DNA of 64,000 nt from Neopestalotiopsis rosae (GCA_023078685.1 JALGAS010000002.1:2542001-2606000), one strand, 5' to 3'. Positions 32,648 to 44,749 are shown, counted from the stretch's first letter. Made by a program: numbers and translations. Notes: generated by a model from the sequence alone, not told the origin.

Positions 32648-35600
32648 TCATGCGAGACCTAAGAATTTGAGAGCTTTGCGGCTATTTCCCTTCCTAATGT
32701 CAGGCTTCCTAATGAACATCGGGACGTATTTACGCTCGTGTTGGTACAGCCATCCATCTTCGTCCTCGGAAATGTCAAAATAGGACGAGTTATGCTTGGA
32801 GGACACTGGGGATGAAGTCAGGCGGGCGCCATCGCCATCACAATCGCCGGCGGCTTTCGCGCCGGGCCCCCTCTCGGAGGCAATGAGTCTCTGAAGCCTC
32901 GTCCGTGGGCTGTGTGTCAACTTCTTACTCTTGGAGCTTCTGATGGAAAGCGACGAACGCTTCGTCCCCTTCTTTGGTGTCGCTGGGGCGGACGTGGCAT
33001 CAGCAACATTGGCAGAGGTGCCGGCGGCGGCGCCCGATGACGAGACTTCTTGTGGCTGAACCATGGCTCTAGCACGTAACAATGGAACACCCTCGTCAGA
33101 AACGAGTGCTGTTAGGGATGTCATTGCTGGGTTGGCCAGGTTAATGGATGAAAGTCTATTCTGAAGCGAGCTGACAGGTGTGGGCGAGATCTCGGGTATG
33201 TAGAAAGGTGAAATTTCAATGAGGATCTTCCAGATATTGGAAATGAGTGTGGCGATTTCAGAGTTGGTGGCAGAAGAGGCCAGGATAAAGTTGGCTCTCG
33301 AAAACGAAGGATTCTCTGGTATCGGTCGGGTCGAGTAGATGCTAGAAAGAGATGGTCTCCCCAAGTCAACACTGTGACTCATGGGTGAGGGAGACTTGGA
33401 AATTGCCAAAGCCTCTGGAGAGTCGGCGGTGACTATTCCAACAACTTTCAAGAGATCTATTCCCACAAGTTTCTGAAGAGCGAGAACAGTGGCGAGGTGT
33501 TCAGCCGGATACTCGAGGATCAAAAAGAGGGTCTCGCTGTGCGCTGCAAGATATGTTTCTAGGTGAGGAACAATGAGGGTGGCGAGGAATTTGGGGTTGG
33601 TAAACGGATTGTCTCGGGTTTGTTGCGCTAATGGAAGACAAGTATAAGACTGCATTGCCTTCGCAATCAAGTATCTATTATCGGTTAGTTGACAGCGTTT
33701 GGGTAAAGATGGGATGCGTTTCCTCGTACTTCAGGTCAAGTCGTCCACTCCGTGTGACGCCATTCGGCTTGGTTGCGAGATTTTCTAATGAGCCAGTGAC
33801 AGCCGAGAAGAAGTCCCTTTGTACCTCCTTTTGAGCACCAATCGCAAGAATCAAGTCAAGTTTGCGTCTGTCCTTCTTTGCCTGCATTTCCTCCGTTTCC
33901 CGGAACACAGGCTTCCACATACTGCTGAGCTCCGGTAGCAGTGGAAAGATAAATTGCTTATAGCCTGGCTCATTGGGCGAAAAGTATATGTTCAGGATCG
34001 ATCGCAAGGAGTTCTGAATTCCCACCGCCGTACTTTCTTTGTTGATTTTGATCTCGTGAAGACTTTTGTAAGGAGCAGTCGAACCAAAGGGTGGTGTCCG
34101 TGCAGGCGTTGGAGGTGCATGAATTGCGCCCTTCTTGCTTGGTTTCCGGCCTGTCTTCGGCATACCAGGGCTAAGCAGCGCCAGGTAACTGCCGTGTGTT
34201 TCAAACAAGGGATGATCATAACCATCCGTTGAATAAGCTGGGCTCAAGGCCGAGTCTGGGTTGCAGAACTCCACTGATATTACAGGATTGTTATTAGACA
34301 TAGACGCTGCTGCAGTGCCTTCAGCATTGACCTCTAGCCCCTCCGTTCCGGACGCAGCGGCAGGATACAGTTGCGTCAAAAGCTCTGCAAATATCCGCCG
34401 ATAAGGCGCGTCATTTGTCTCGTCGTCAAAATGAATAACAAGATCTTCATACAACGGCAGAGCCGCCTCGAATGTGTCCTCCTCATCAGAACTGACAGCC
34501 AAAGATAAGAGAGACGAATCATCTGCGGCATCTACACCACGGTCGATGTAGGCCGCTCGATCTCGTTGTGGCGTCTCAATGGCACTAAGCCGAGGGCTAG
34601 GACTCGTGCCCTTGTCAACGTATATTCCCCGTTCCTTTGCCGAAGCAAAGTTTGTCAAATCCAGGGCAAGAGGCGGCGGCCGACGGAGATTGGTTCTGTT
34701 GGACATGGTAGATGTGTTGGCCAAGCGCTCGGAGTGGTCCTCTGTCCGGAGGGGAAGCTTGCGGTGGTGGTATGATAAGGCTGTGACGAATTCCGAGTCG
34801 GCATCAGATTGTGACAGCAAAGTCGATGCCACAGAGTAACAATCAGTATTTCGGGAAGACAGGCCCTGACTATGATTGACCGACTTGCTCCTTCTATGCT
34901 GACGGCTCTTGTTCCGATTGGGTGACGTGCGGACATCGACCACACGAGCCTCTCCGAAAACCACCGTGGGTGTATTGGGCAGCGACCCGAAAGTTGTGCT
35001 TCGAGGTGTAAAGACATCGTCAATGGCAGGAGTTGAAGGGGTAAACGATCTTCTATACGATTTCTTCGTCCATCTCGGCGAATTCTCGTCCACCATGCGA
35101 TGCAATATGCTGTTGTCAAGGATCGCACGTGGTTTGAATGCTTCGATATTGAGCGGTTTGGGTATGAGGCTGTCGCCACATGTGTCCTTGGTTATATTCA
35201 ACGCTGAGACTGGCTCGTCGCAAAGGTCTCGGGCTACAAATGTATACATGGGAGTGGTCTCCGCTGAAGTATCAGCCTTGCGATGGGTTGGTACACTCTT
35301 GCTTCTTTGGTGACTCGTCGCGGAGAGGTCAATGTCATTGTTGGGCTGTAGCGAGGCTGTTTCGAGATATAACGCATCGGCCGCTCTGATGGCTGCCGAC
35401 ATCCGATCGACATATTCATCCTGTGGCGTGGCAGTCTTTCGATCCCGTGAAAGGTCGGATTTGGGGGAATGCGATCTGCCCATGGACTTGTGACTGCTCT
35501 TCTGCCGTCCTGCTACACCTTGGCGAACCAGCTCATCAAAGGTGTCTTCAGCCTTGGACATATCACCACCATGGCCATGCTTGCTAATTGAAGCGATGCA

Positions 35601-35903
35601 GTTCATCCGCGCACTCGCCGTTCCGCCGTTCATAAAGACAAGTCGCTTGTTATCCGCTGTTGAGTCGCGCAGAAATGCATTGGCCTTTTCAATTCTCGCG
35701 CAACATGCTTCGTGGGTCTTTAGAATACACGACTGTGCATCAAAAGGAGAGTCTTCTTCGTCTTGACTCATGAAATGCTGGAGTGGAGGTAGAATTAAGA
35801 TCTTGGGACTGCTAGGAAGAAGGCGCAATTGTGTCGACACGGTATCTCTCGAACCCTCCAAGGCGATAATACTACCATGGTAATCGCTCGGAGTACTTGC
35901 CAT
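32648..35903 (-). CDS. Conserved fungal protein of unknown function, 1066 residues
   Basis: Model: complement(join(32648..33674, 33730..35903)); the 55-base intron (branch CTAAC) splits a Lys codon in phase. Residues 1-110 contain a compact segment (KILILPPLQHF, CCARIEKANAFLRD). Residues 110-560 are Ser/Arg/Thr/Pro-rich and probably disordered, with many SP/TP sites. A conserved-looking helical region follows (FIFPLLPELSSMWKPVFRE ... LIAKAMQSYTCLPLAQQ ... FLATLIVPHLETYLAAHSETLFLILEYPAEHLATVLALQKLVGIDLLKVVGIV). The tail is Ser/Lys-rich, acidic and then basic (RKPDIRKGNSRKALKFLGLA). Proteins of this shape in related fungi carry the uninformative name gastric mucin-like; I know of no experimental function. 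Phosphoregulated scaffold is a guess only. Confidence 0.8.
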
Positions 35904-38900
35904 TGTAACTGAAAGATCTCTCGTAAGGTGAGTTTGATGCCCATGGATGAGTTACCAGCCCAGGGTCAGACAAGTCCGGTTGTCTATACTGTTCCAATTT
36001 TGACGACGATTTCTTCTTGAGAAAAAGAAAGGAATGACTTTTCGAAAGTGGAAGATGGTTGGGTAAACAAGAATCCGTAAAACGACGGAGGCGTACGTCC
36101 AGAGAAAAGAAGAAATGCACAGAAATGCACATGCACCGTTGGGCAGTTCGAAGAGAGAAAGTTTTCCCAGGTGGTCGACACGGCACTCGTCCGGGCAATA
36201 GGTGGCGTCAAGCTGGCGGGAACAGGGATAAGTCGACGACGAAGTTATCGGGATGGCGGTCGAGTGAGACAAGTGGACGGGAAGGATGAGAAGGAGGAAC
36301 GGCAACGGGAACGTATAATATGCGGGAATGAGATAGAGAAACAGGGATGAAAAAGGCCAAGCTGAAAACAGAAGAATAAGACTGCAAGCCGAAGACTTGC
36401 GCAACGAAGAACACGATAATCGGTGGCGTCTTGTTGGAAGAGAGGCAGGAGACATATGTAAGTGGCCTACATGGTGGACTGCTTGGTGGGCGTGCACCCA
36501 AGAGGCACTTGCCTCTGACAATGCAGACGGCTTTTCTTTTTCTGGACTCGAACCAAGAGCGGATAGCAGCAGCAGCAGCAGTAGAAGCCAGCAGTAGCAG
36601 AAATTTGCGCCCATGAGGGCAAGATACAGTAACGGTACAGCTCAGCTCAGCCCAGCACAGCAATGGCAGAGAGAGGCCCGCAAACCGTAGAGAAGCCAAG
36701 CAAGTTGAAGGGGGCGGAGGTATACAAAGTGGGCCATTGACGTTGGACACAACAAAAAACGGCGTCTAAAATACAATACCATGGACCAAATAGTAAAGGC
36801 TCCATCCCATCCAAAACCCCCCAGTCAAGCCAGACTGGCTGGCCCGCGAGGTCTTAATGTCCGCGCTAGTGCGCCAGCATCAGGGACCAGGGATTAAAGG
36901 AGATTCGGGTATAGAAGAAAGAATCCTTGAGGCATGGCACAGGACACAGACTGCCACAAGGCACAGATGAGGCCCAAGGTTCATGGACACTGGAACGTAT
37001 GGAAGGGTGATCTGGTAGCACGGTAGTAGATCAGATCAACTAGAATCCTCACCGAAAGTGGATTGGTTCCGCTGTGCTCGAACTGAGTCGTCGAATACTA
37101 GCATCCTCACTTTCGGGAATGGACAAGGAGAGTCAGCAGAGCCGGTGCAATCAGAACTGGTATAAGGCTGCGACCAGGTGTTTTGTCGATTAGGATCGTG
37201 GGCCGGCGCTCCTGGAGCCCGCGTTTTAGTGACACCTCCAGCATTTCCAGTACACCGGCGCGGGCTGTTGGGTTGGAGCAGGTATCGCGGGCATAATGAT
37301 ATCTGGGCAGCTAATGATGAAGAAGAGTGGAAAGTTGAGAGCTTATTTTCTCATGGGCTCCACTTGTTGCGAAGCAGTGAGTTTCAGGCGACTTCGCCGG
37401 TCTACCACTAGTCTGCTAGCTCCCGTGAGAAAACCCGAACTGAAAGACCAGGGCCGCTGTCCTGAGACCAGGGATAAGGTCAATGAATGGTTGGTCGAAG
37501 TGTGCTGGAGCCCAGAAGTGTCGTGTGAGCCAGGTGAGAGAACATTGCCGTGTAATGAGGTGAATCTCTAGATACGAATACGTATGTGCTCCGTAGGTAG
37601 GGCTTCGAACGGCATTTGCAGCGGCAATAACCACACTCTGCAGCAAGGCAAGAAAAAAAGGGGTCTTAGCGGGTCCAAAGGATTCGGACATTTTAATGAC
37701 GAGATGATGCGCGAGAAGAATATGAAGTGCAGTATGGTGAGGAAAAGAATATGGGAGAAGACATTCCCACCCGTCGTGCTGGATTGTTGGACGTTCTTCC
37801 CTGTTCCGTCGAGGGTGGGAGGAATGGCAGCTCTGTGATTGGCAGAGCCAAAAATACGGTAGTTCTTTCCCTGAGTTGTATAGTGTCTAGTGTCCGCCCG
37901 GTCGTCGTTGCCCAGATCAATGCAACTCTTGTTTTGTTAGCATTCATGGCTTCGTATCACTAATCACACAAACACACGCGCTGATACTCACACAGCTCAA
38001 TTCTTGTCAATTGGGACTTCGCGATGAGGACTGTCTAGGGCATAGCTGCGGCTTGCTGGGCTCAATTTTGAATTTTCGACGGAGGCTTCTCCTTCGACAT
38101 CTGGACTCTGGTAAGGCACAAGACCAGAACCGGGGAACCCTGCCTACAAGTCGATCTCACCAATCTGGGCTGCCATCCCGAGAAAGGAAAAGAAATGGCA
38201 GCGCGGCCCCGCTTCGTCCATTCCACGAGATATACTAGACGAGGACCCATTCATTTGATCCATCAACAACATCTCCATCATCCACAATTCCCCGATGCCC
38301 ACGGTACCCACCAGACTTCCATCACTTATTAAGTGACACTAGGCGCGTAGTTATGTACAACTTTGTAATCTCATACCCGCCGGCAACAGGTCGATACCCG
38401 CCAGCGCCGCCTAAGAACATCGCTTGTTCTTCAACGGGTCTAGTCCGCCATGTGCCTGAATCCTTTTCCGCGCGGATCAAACGCTGGCTGCGTTTCTGGC
38501 AGACAAGTTAAATGTGTCGAGCAAGTGAAAGGCGATGTTGGTAAGAATAAGTCAGCAATACACAGATCAGGAGTGGTGGTGGGCGCGCTTCAATAGATTT
38601 ACAGAACTTTTTCGAAATTTTTTTGACTAGTGAGCAGATCGACGTAATATGAATTGCTTCGGGCTACTGCACACTACTGCAACCAACCACTTCAATGTCA
38701 CCTACTTGTACATACTTAGTAACCAGCAGCGACCGGCATCTATATCCCAGGCGCCCGCTGACAGAGAGAATATCCCCATCCCACGGAGCCTCCTGTTGCT
38801 GCACAACCACCTGGTCTGGATTTGCATATAGACATAATGCACGTCGTGCCTTTGAGAAGTTCCGTTACTCACTCGATTGACACCAGGTCCAACTCGGCTG

Positions 38901-41477
38901 GTAATAGCTTGGAGTACGTACATACCTCCTTTCCACTGCGTACATGCAGCTTCAGCTGTCTGTCTGTGATGTACTGTACAGAAACTCGTGGAACGTCAAT
39001 GCCGCATGTCTGTGCTACCTGACAAACCTGAGTGTCAGTTGGATCTAGTCGATGCCATGTCAGACATTGATCTTGTGTAAGCCGACATAGTCCCGTTCTC
39101 TCTTTTTTTCTTTGGGAAAGAGCCACGTGCGTTTGTCGGGCCGGTAAGTAAGTGCAATTGAAGTGGGCTTTACACCCACTCACTGGAGATCCTTTTCGGC
39201 TTTTCACTTTTGGGAAAACAAAACCCTAACTCGAACAGAGCCTCAATTCTGTCTTTGATCAACAGAGTAGACTCGGCCGCTGAATTCTCGGAGATCCTCT
39301 TTCGGAGATGGTCTTCACATAAGGCGAATACCCATTGCGGGTACCTCGCCGGAGGTTTCAGTCTACTGTTTCTCTATCATGCAACTGAAGATTGTTGATG
39401 CTGTCGAACAAATACTTCCTTTCCCTCCTCCAGGCGTTGTCGGATCTGATGCGACAAGAAAGTGAGTAGCTCTACTCTAACTCCATTTCAAGCTCCGACA
39501 ATAGTATCGAGATCGATACCTTGCATACTCTGACCTGTTGGTACTCCGCTCCAACAGCAGGCATTGCAAGGCATCTTATCCTTGACTTTAAGTTGTCTGT
39601 AGATGATCAGCACCAGGTTCGTGGTGCATCATAATGCTTCTCTACTCAACTCATCCTTGCCCGTCAAACAGACTTGGTCAGACATCTTGAGTTTCTTGGT
39701 TAGTCGGAGGTAGGGTGAGCCAGCAAAAGCACGTCATGGAAGATGGACCTTCCTGTTGAGACAAAAACAATACAGAATGCCCTTTGTTATTTCCAAATCG
39801 ATACGTAAGCTTGTCAATTTCCCCCTTGGATTACCTTGACAATGCCCGCAATTTGTCATGGCAATATCGGCTGCTTCCTCTCTGCAAAGGTCCAGAACAC
39901 CGCATGCACACTAAATCCTTTCAGGTCTTGCTGATCTTGCTTTTTTATCCTTGACTGACCATGACATGCAGATGTATGAGTGGGCCATTGAAAATCCCGA
40001 TCACCTCAAGGCAGAATAGTGAACACTGGTTGTGCCACCTGATCATGCAACACGCGAGATTTACTCGACGAGAAAGGGGTTCAACGGACGGAAACCCACG
40101 TTCGACCATGCCGGTTCTCGCGGGGGGCTGCATCAAGTCTTTCTCTAGCTTCCGTATGCCCACATGAGGCCTCAAACGCGGAAGGTATCAATTTTATCTA
40201 GAGCAGCACGGACAATGTTTTCGAATGTTTTTCCAAGTCTCAAATATGGGGACTCAGGATATCCAGGAGATCTTTTGTCTTCGACCCAGACTCATTGTTT
40301 GATGGTGCGCTTGAAGAACATCAAAACCAAATGACATATCACACAAACACAAGACTGTTTGATGATCTGTTTGCGTTACCTCATCACAGAAGAAAAAGAA
40401 AACGAGACAAAATGCCATATGGTTGTGGGATTCCCCATTTCGGACTCCCGACGCCGGCGAACGATTGATAGAATTCACAATGAAATGTCCAGGGCCATTG
40501 GTTTTTGACAGCTTCCACAAATATCTTCATAACGTAACACCAACAACGGGCACACCTTACTTGCCGAAACACGTTGCGTGCTAAATTAACTTTTCCAGAT
40601 GCACTTCTGCAGCAAGAATAAGCAAAATTATACAGGGTATGATTTGCCATAATGGGACAAGATCACAGTATGGACATCTGTGTCTAGAAGCAAAAACGAA
40701 CCAACAAGCTTTTGTCTTATGCCAATAAGACAACACCCCCATGCTTGCATTTTCTATGTATCATTCTCGTACGTCTGAGAATCAAGATCTAGGGATCGAG
40801 AGATTCTGTGAGACTCAGAGCCTTTGGTGATTTTTGTTTTACACTTCATATTGAATTCGAATAATCAATACTGTTGGAAATGAGCCATCCAATTTGTGCC
40901 GTGTTTTTAGGTTCGAAATTTCTCAGCATGGCTGGGAAATCGGCCTGAGAACCAATGTCTGGAGCCGCAGCACAGAGACCTGCCTTCCCTCTGTTGTATG
41001 GAGCGGCCCGACTGAGCCGGTTGCAGCAGAGGCTGGGATTCGATGATTGCAGACTGGTGCAGTTTCGTGGATTCCCATCAAGTTGAACCATGGACTTTGC
41101 CAGAGACGTGGAATTCATAACTGCTCGCTGCATTTCACCAGGACATGAGAAGGGTTGTTTGTATTATTACAACTGTAGGTCATAGTTCTGTTTTCTGGTT
41201 CAGTGCCATCAAGTGCCTATTCCTTCCTGCGTCTTCTTCCGGTCTTCTTCATGGCAATGAGTTCCAGGTTTGTGTTGACGCTATATGACTTTTGGAAACA
41301 ATACCGGCCCTCTTCCCTCAAGTCTTACCTCAATAACCGAGCAAGAGACTCGACTACACCGATGCGCTCAAAATAGATGACCGTCTTTCTATTCAGTGAC
41401 AGAATAACCAATTGATCAATGCCACCCGAATGAGAGAAATCCAATCATGGCGTCTCAAGGACCCAACGGTCCGCTCA
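35904..41477. other. 5.6 kb gene-poor stretch
   Basis: The left 850 bases are strongly purine-rich on the + strand, i.e. CT-rich in the sense direction of the 35903 gene, and probably are its leader and promoter. That skew opens long frames on the minus strand (for example 35952-36614) whose Leu/Ser/Pro-rich products look like composition artefacts. The remainder to 41477 shows no coding frame, repeat family or RNA gene I can support. The rightmost part is the 3' flank of the histone-tail-mimic gene. Confidence 0.5.
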
Positions 41478-43112
41478 TCACCAAGAACTACCGCCCCATC
41501 GGGCACGGTTCGCCCTGTCATATTCCATTACACTGTACTCATTGTTCCACTGGTGTCTCATGGTGCCAATGTCAATCTCGCTCCGAGTACTCTGGCCCGG
41601 GACGCGCCGGCCCGAAAAGTGAATGCTCATGGAGTCGAGATAGCCCCTGATCCGGCCGCCGCCGAGGAACTTGATCCAGCCCTCGTTATCGCCGCAGCAG
41701 ATCTCTCCCGAGCCCGCGTCGCGGCCGCGCCACTGGTAGGGCAGGGCCTCGCGCGAGGACTCGTAGGGCCGGACGGCAAAGCGCAGCACGCCCTCGTAGA
41801 CGCCCAGGTCGAACTGGCCCCAGAGCTCGTCGCCCGCCAGCGTGAGCACGAGGCTCAGGCCGCTGTCCAGCCGGGGCCACTGGTCGCTGACGGTGGTGGA
41901 CTTGAGCTCGTAGCGGCCGTTGAGCAGGCCCAGCTTGGCTAGAGGTTCGTCGCCGGAGTCGCTGTCGTCCGAGTCGTCATTGTCGTCGTCGTCGTAGCGG
42001 TTATACTCTGAGTACGGAGGCGGCGGGTCGTCATCGTCCTCTTCTTCTTCATCATCGTCTACATCATCCTCATCGTCGTCATCATAGTCATAAGCTTCCG
42101 AATGTTGGGGCGGCCAATGGTGATGATAAGGGTCGTCAGCTGGGATACCTCCGCCTCGCCGGGCGGTCTGCTTGGTTCGTGGTCGCGGAGGGTCAGGAGC
42201 GGCTACAGCAGGAACGGAAGCAGAAGTAGCAGCAGCACCACCACGCCCGGCACCTTGAGATAAACCGCCGCGGGTCGTCTTGCGAGCGGTCTGCTTGGTT
42301 CGGGGCTTTGCGGGGCTCGAAGCGCCAGCGGTACCAGCATTACCAGTGGACAGTTGCGACGAGCTTGCGGTAGCCTTTGGAGCAGCCTTAGCCTTGGGTG
42401 CCGCCTTAGCCGGTGTCTTCTTCTCCTTCGGTGTAGCCTTTGCCGGTGTCTTCTTCTCTTTAGGTGTAGCAGCTGCCTTGGTTGTCTTGGCGGCAGTGGT
42501 TTTTGCCTTGGGACCTTCCTTGACCGGCTTGGAAGCAGCAGCAGCGGCAGTCTTTGTGGTCTTTGTAGCACTGGCCGCGGTCGTCTTGGCCTTCTTGGTC
42601 GTGGTGCTCTGGGCAGCAGATGAGTTGCTCGCAGACATCTTGAAGTCTATACCGCCGACACTGACCGTGACGTCCAGGGCCTCGGACGCCTTTCTCTTCG
42701 CGCCCGCGGTCGCCTTCTTGACAGCCGTGGCCTTCTCTGTGGTCTTGGTGACGCCAACCATCTGGCCCTTGGCCTCCTTCTTGGCCTCCCTATCCCGCTT
42801 GGTCCATTCCTTCTTGAGATCTGCTTCCAACTTTGTGATGTGAGCCGGAACGCTCAACTTTCCAGTGTTGGAGGCATCAAACAGCCGCTTGAAGGCGACC
42901 GACTTGGTCTTGGACGGCTGCAGGCCGTAGTGGATCAATTGTGCCTCGTACCAGTGCGCAGGCTTGTCCTTGCCGCTGCCAGATGCTTTAAAGTGCTCCT
43001 TAAGCTCCGACGCAGTGGCGCGGCGATGGCGATTGTTACCAGACGACTCTGCGTAAAAGTCGCCATTCGCCGAGGCGAAGTGGTCCATGACCACGGGGGC
43101 AGTGGAAGACAT
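41478..43112 (-). CDS. Histone H3 tail-mimic, H1-like lysine-rich protein
   Basis: 544 residues, no intron; start is the only ATG before the conserved region. Layout: residues 30-105, a charged domain (ASELKEHFKASGS, HWYEAQLIHYGLQPSKTKSVAFKRLFDA). Residues 115-265 are a Lys/Ala/Thr-rich linker like a histone H1 tail, with two tandem copies of TPKEKKTPAKA. PRTKQTARKTTRGG follows at 270-283 and PRTKQTARRGGG at 311-322. The core RTKQTARK equals histone H3 residues 2-9, and the second copy equals 2-8 with Arg in place of Lys9. An acidic tract of about 50 mostly Asp/Glu residues (345-400) comes next. The C-terminal domain (405-525) includes LWGQFDLGVYEGVLRF, YQWRGRD and GWIKFLGGGRIRGY, a beta-rich pattern found in fungal proteins of unknown role. 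Nuclear, chromatin-associated function is inferred. It could act as a substrate or decoy for H3-tail enzymes and readers, or as a histone chaperone through the acidic tract. Confidence 0.85.
   Translation of the reverse strand: MSSTAPVVMDHFASANGDFYAESSGNNRHRRATASELKEHFKASGSGKDKPAHWYEAQLIHYGLQPSKTKSVAFKRLFDASNTGKLSVPAHITKLEADLKKEWTKRDREAKKEAKGQMVGVTKTTEKATAVKKATAGAKRKASEALDVTVSVGGIDFKMSASNSSAAQSTTTKKAKTTAASATKTTKTAAAAASKPVKEGPKAKTTAAKTTKAAATPKEKKTPAKATPKEKKTPAKAAPKAKAAPKATASSSQLSTGNAGTAGASSPAKPRTKQTARKTTRGGLSQGAGRGGAAATSASVPAVAAPDPPRPRTKQTARRGGGIPADDPYHHHWPPQHSEAYDYDDDDEDDVDDDEEEEDDDDPPPPYSEYNRYDDDDNDDSDDSDSGDEPLAKLGLLNGRYELKSTTVSDQWPRLDSGLSLVLTLAGDELWGQFDLGVYEGVLRFAVRPYESSREALPYQWRGRDAGSGEICCGDNEGWIKFLGGGRIRGYLDSMSIHFSGRRVPGQSTRSEIDIGTMRHQWNNEYSVMEYDRANRARWGGSSW
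42147..42182 (-). other. Second H3-tail copy (PRTKQTARRGGG)
   Basis: Codes for PRTKQTARRGGG at residues 311-322 of the gene above. It matches H3 residues 2-8 exactly and keeps the Lys4 equivalent, but has Arg where H3 has Lys9. It lies just before the acidic tract. Confidence 0.9.
42264..42305 (-). other. First H3-tail copy (PRTKQTARKTTRGG)
   Basis: Codes for PRTKQTARKTTRGG at residues 270-283. Residues RTKQTARK equal H3 positions 2-9, retaining both the Lys4 and Lys9 equivalents and a Thr at the Ser10 position. The preceding residue is Pro, and the motif is internal, so no free N-terminal Ala exists as in H3. Confidence 0.9.
42402..42467 (-). repeat. Tandem 33-base coding repeat (TPKEKKTPAKA x2)
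   Basis: Two adjacent 33-base units, 42435-42467 and 42402-42434, each encode TPKEKKTPAKA. They differ at only a few third-codon positions, so the duplication is recent or constrained at protein level. They lie in the H1-like linker of the histone-tail-mimic gene. Confidence 0.9.
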
Positions 43113-43967
43113 TCTCTGATGTATCAAGTAGGTGCAAATCAAGATGATGAAGAGCGCTCGCTTGACAATTGAGAGCTGCAGAAGTATCAACGAACTCACA
43201 AGAGCTGCCCCTCAATCCGATTTGAAATCTGGGCGATCATCAAAGCAATGGTGCCCTAGATTGATAGGTTGCCAGGTTCAATGGTCCAAAGGTTGTGGAT
43301 TGAGGTGGGGGTGGTGGACCTGTCCTCGTTTGTAGCTAAAGTCTCTTTATGCTCGCATTGCTTTTCTGGGAGGAATTCGCTCGGCCATTCAATGCATGCG
43401 ACAGCATATTGAAAATCGGAGCTCAGACTGCATTTGGCTCAGGTGTCATGTTGGTAGACGAGGGCATCAAACAAAACATCCTAATTGGAGCATCCCAAGG
43501 ATACCCAAAAAGAGAGCGACCTGAATAGCTGTACATCATACAGAGCTTTCTCTTGTTCATTTCCGTTTCTGTGAACACAACGCTTGGGAAAAGTCGAGGG
43601 CAAAAGGCGAGGGTAAATTGAAGAGTCCTGCAATACAGATTATCGATCCTGGAAAATCCCGGACCGTATGCGATTTGACTATATTGTCTTCATTAGATAG
43701 TTTCTAGAGCTCTACCATGAGCTCTTGATATGGTTTTCTTTTTTGTACATCTGACCCTTGACCCAATGTCTAGATCAACACTGCTTTTTGTTGATTGCAA
43801 CTCCACGCAACCATGCCGATGTGGATAAATGCAACAATCCATCATGAGAGGAGCAAGATCTTTTTTTGTACACGTTGCCCAACGCCTGCCCAAAGCGCTC
43901 GTTCTTTTCGTAATAATAGTACAAAAGGCTATTCACACACAACAATTCGAAAGTCATACCGTCATAT
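43113..43967. other. Spacer between H3-mimic start and Mge1 end
   Basis: Both flanking genes are on the minus strand, so this 855-base stretch holds the 3' flank of Mge1 and the promoter of the H3-mimic gene. No frame or element recognised. Confidence 0.55.
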
Positions 43968-44749
43968 CTAGGCGTTCTTGACGACGCCAACCTTAGCTGC
44001 TCTCAGGACACGGCCGTTGAGCTTGAAGCCCTTCTGCTGAACAAAGAAGACGGTGCCGTCCTCCTTGTCGGGTTGAGGCGTCATGAAAGTGGCCTCGTGC
44101 TCGTTGGGGTTGAACTTCTCGTTCTGGGGGTCGAATCTCTCCAAGCCGTGCTTGGTAAGGGTCGAAAGCATGATACCCTCGGTCATCTTGACACCCTCGT
44201 AGAAGCTGGTGAGGTCCTCGTTCTTCTTGTCGCTTGCTTCCAAGGCCTTGATCTTGTCCTGGCCCATGGTCAAGGCGCGGTCAAGGTTGTCGACGCTGTC
44301 GACAAGGTCCTTGGCGAATCCCTGAATGGCAAAGTTGCGTGCGTTCTTTTGGTCGCGAGTAGCTCTATCCTGGAGGTTTCGGAAGTCTGCGACTGAGCGA
44401 AGGTACTTGTCCTATCGTCAAACAAAGTCAGTGACATGGCTCTTTTGTTTTACCTCATTCATCTAATACGGACCTTCCAGTCAATGGCTTCCTTCTCCTT
44501 TGCCTCCAGCTTCTTCTTGAGCTCCTCCTCTGGAGATGCGGGAGCCTCAGCATCCGTTGCGGGTTTGGCATCATCTCCCTCCTTCTTGGCCTCTGTCGAG
44601 TCGCTGTACCATCTCGAGCTCTGGAGCTGTGATCTAGCAAAGTTTATCGGAGCTGGCGAGAACTGTGTCCGCACGGCGGCGCTTGGTACATATGCTCTTG
44701 TGCTGGAGCGCAGAGCTCTGGTAGATGTGGATAGCACTTGTTTGAACAT
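43968..44749 (-). CDS. mge1: Mitochondrial GrpE nucleotide-exchange factor Mge1
   Basis: Matrix co-chaperone that exchanges nucleotide on mitochondrial Hsp70 during protein import and folding. Model: complement(join(43968..44411, 44474..44749)), 239 residues, usual for the family; the 62-base intron is phase 0 between DWK and DKYLRSVADFRNLQ. The N terminus (about 45 residues, rich in Ser, Arg, Ala and Thr) is a typical presequence ending near SSRWYSDS. An acidic/Lys coiled coil (SPEEELKKKLEAKEKEAIDWKDKYLR) follows, then RDQKNARNFAIQGFAKDLVDSVDNLDRAL. The GrpE beta-domain ends in PNEHEATFMTPQ ... GTVFFVQQKGFKLNGRVLRAAKVGVVKN. The first ATG of the frame is at 44749. It is divergent from RPB3; a two-unit heat-shock-like dyad lies upstream. 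Confidence 0.96.

Noticed and set aside
35952..36750. Two long overlapping minus-strand frames upstream of the 35903 gene
   Set aside because: Leu/Ser/Pro-rich products arising from pyrimidine skew of a leader; two frames are open at once, which argues for composition rather than coding.
42280..42843. Long + strand frame (187 codons) antisense to the H3-mimic gene
   Set aside because: Mirror of Lys/Ala-rich codons on the other strand; Val/Ala/Leu-rich low-complexity product, no ATG-independent support.
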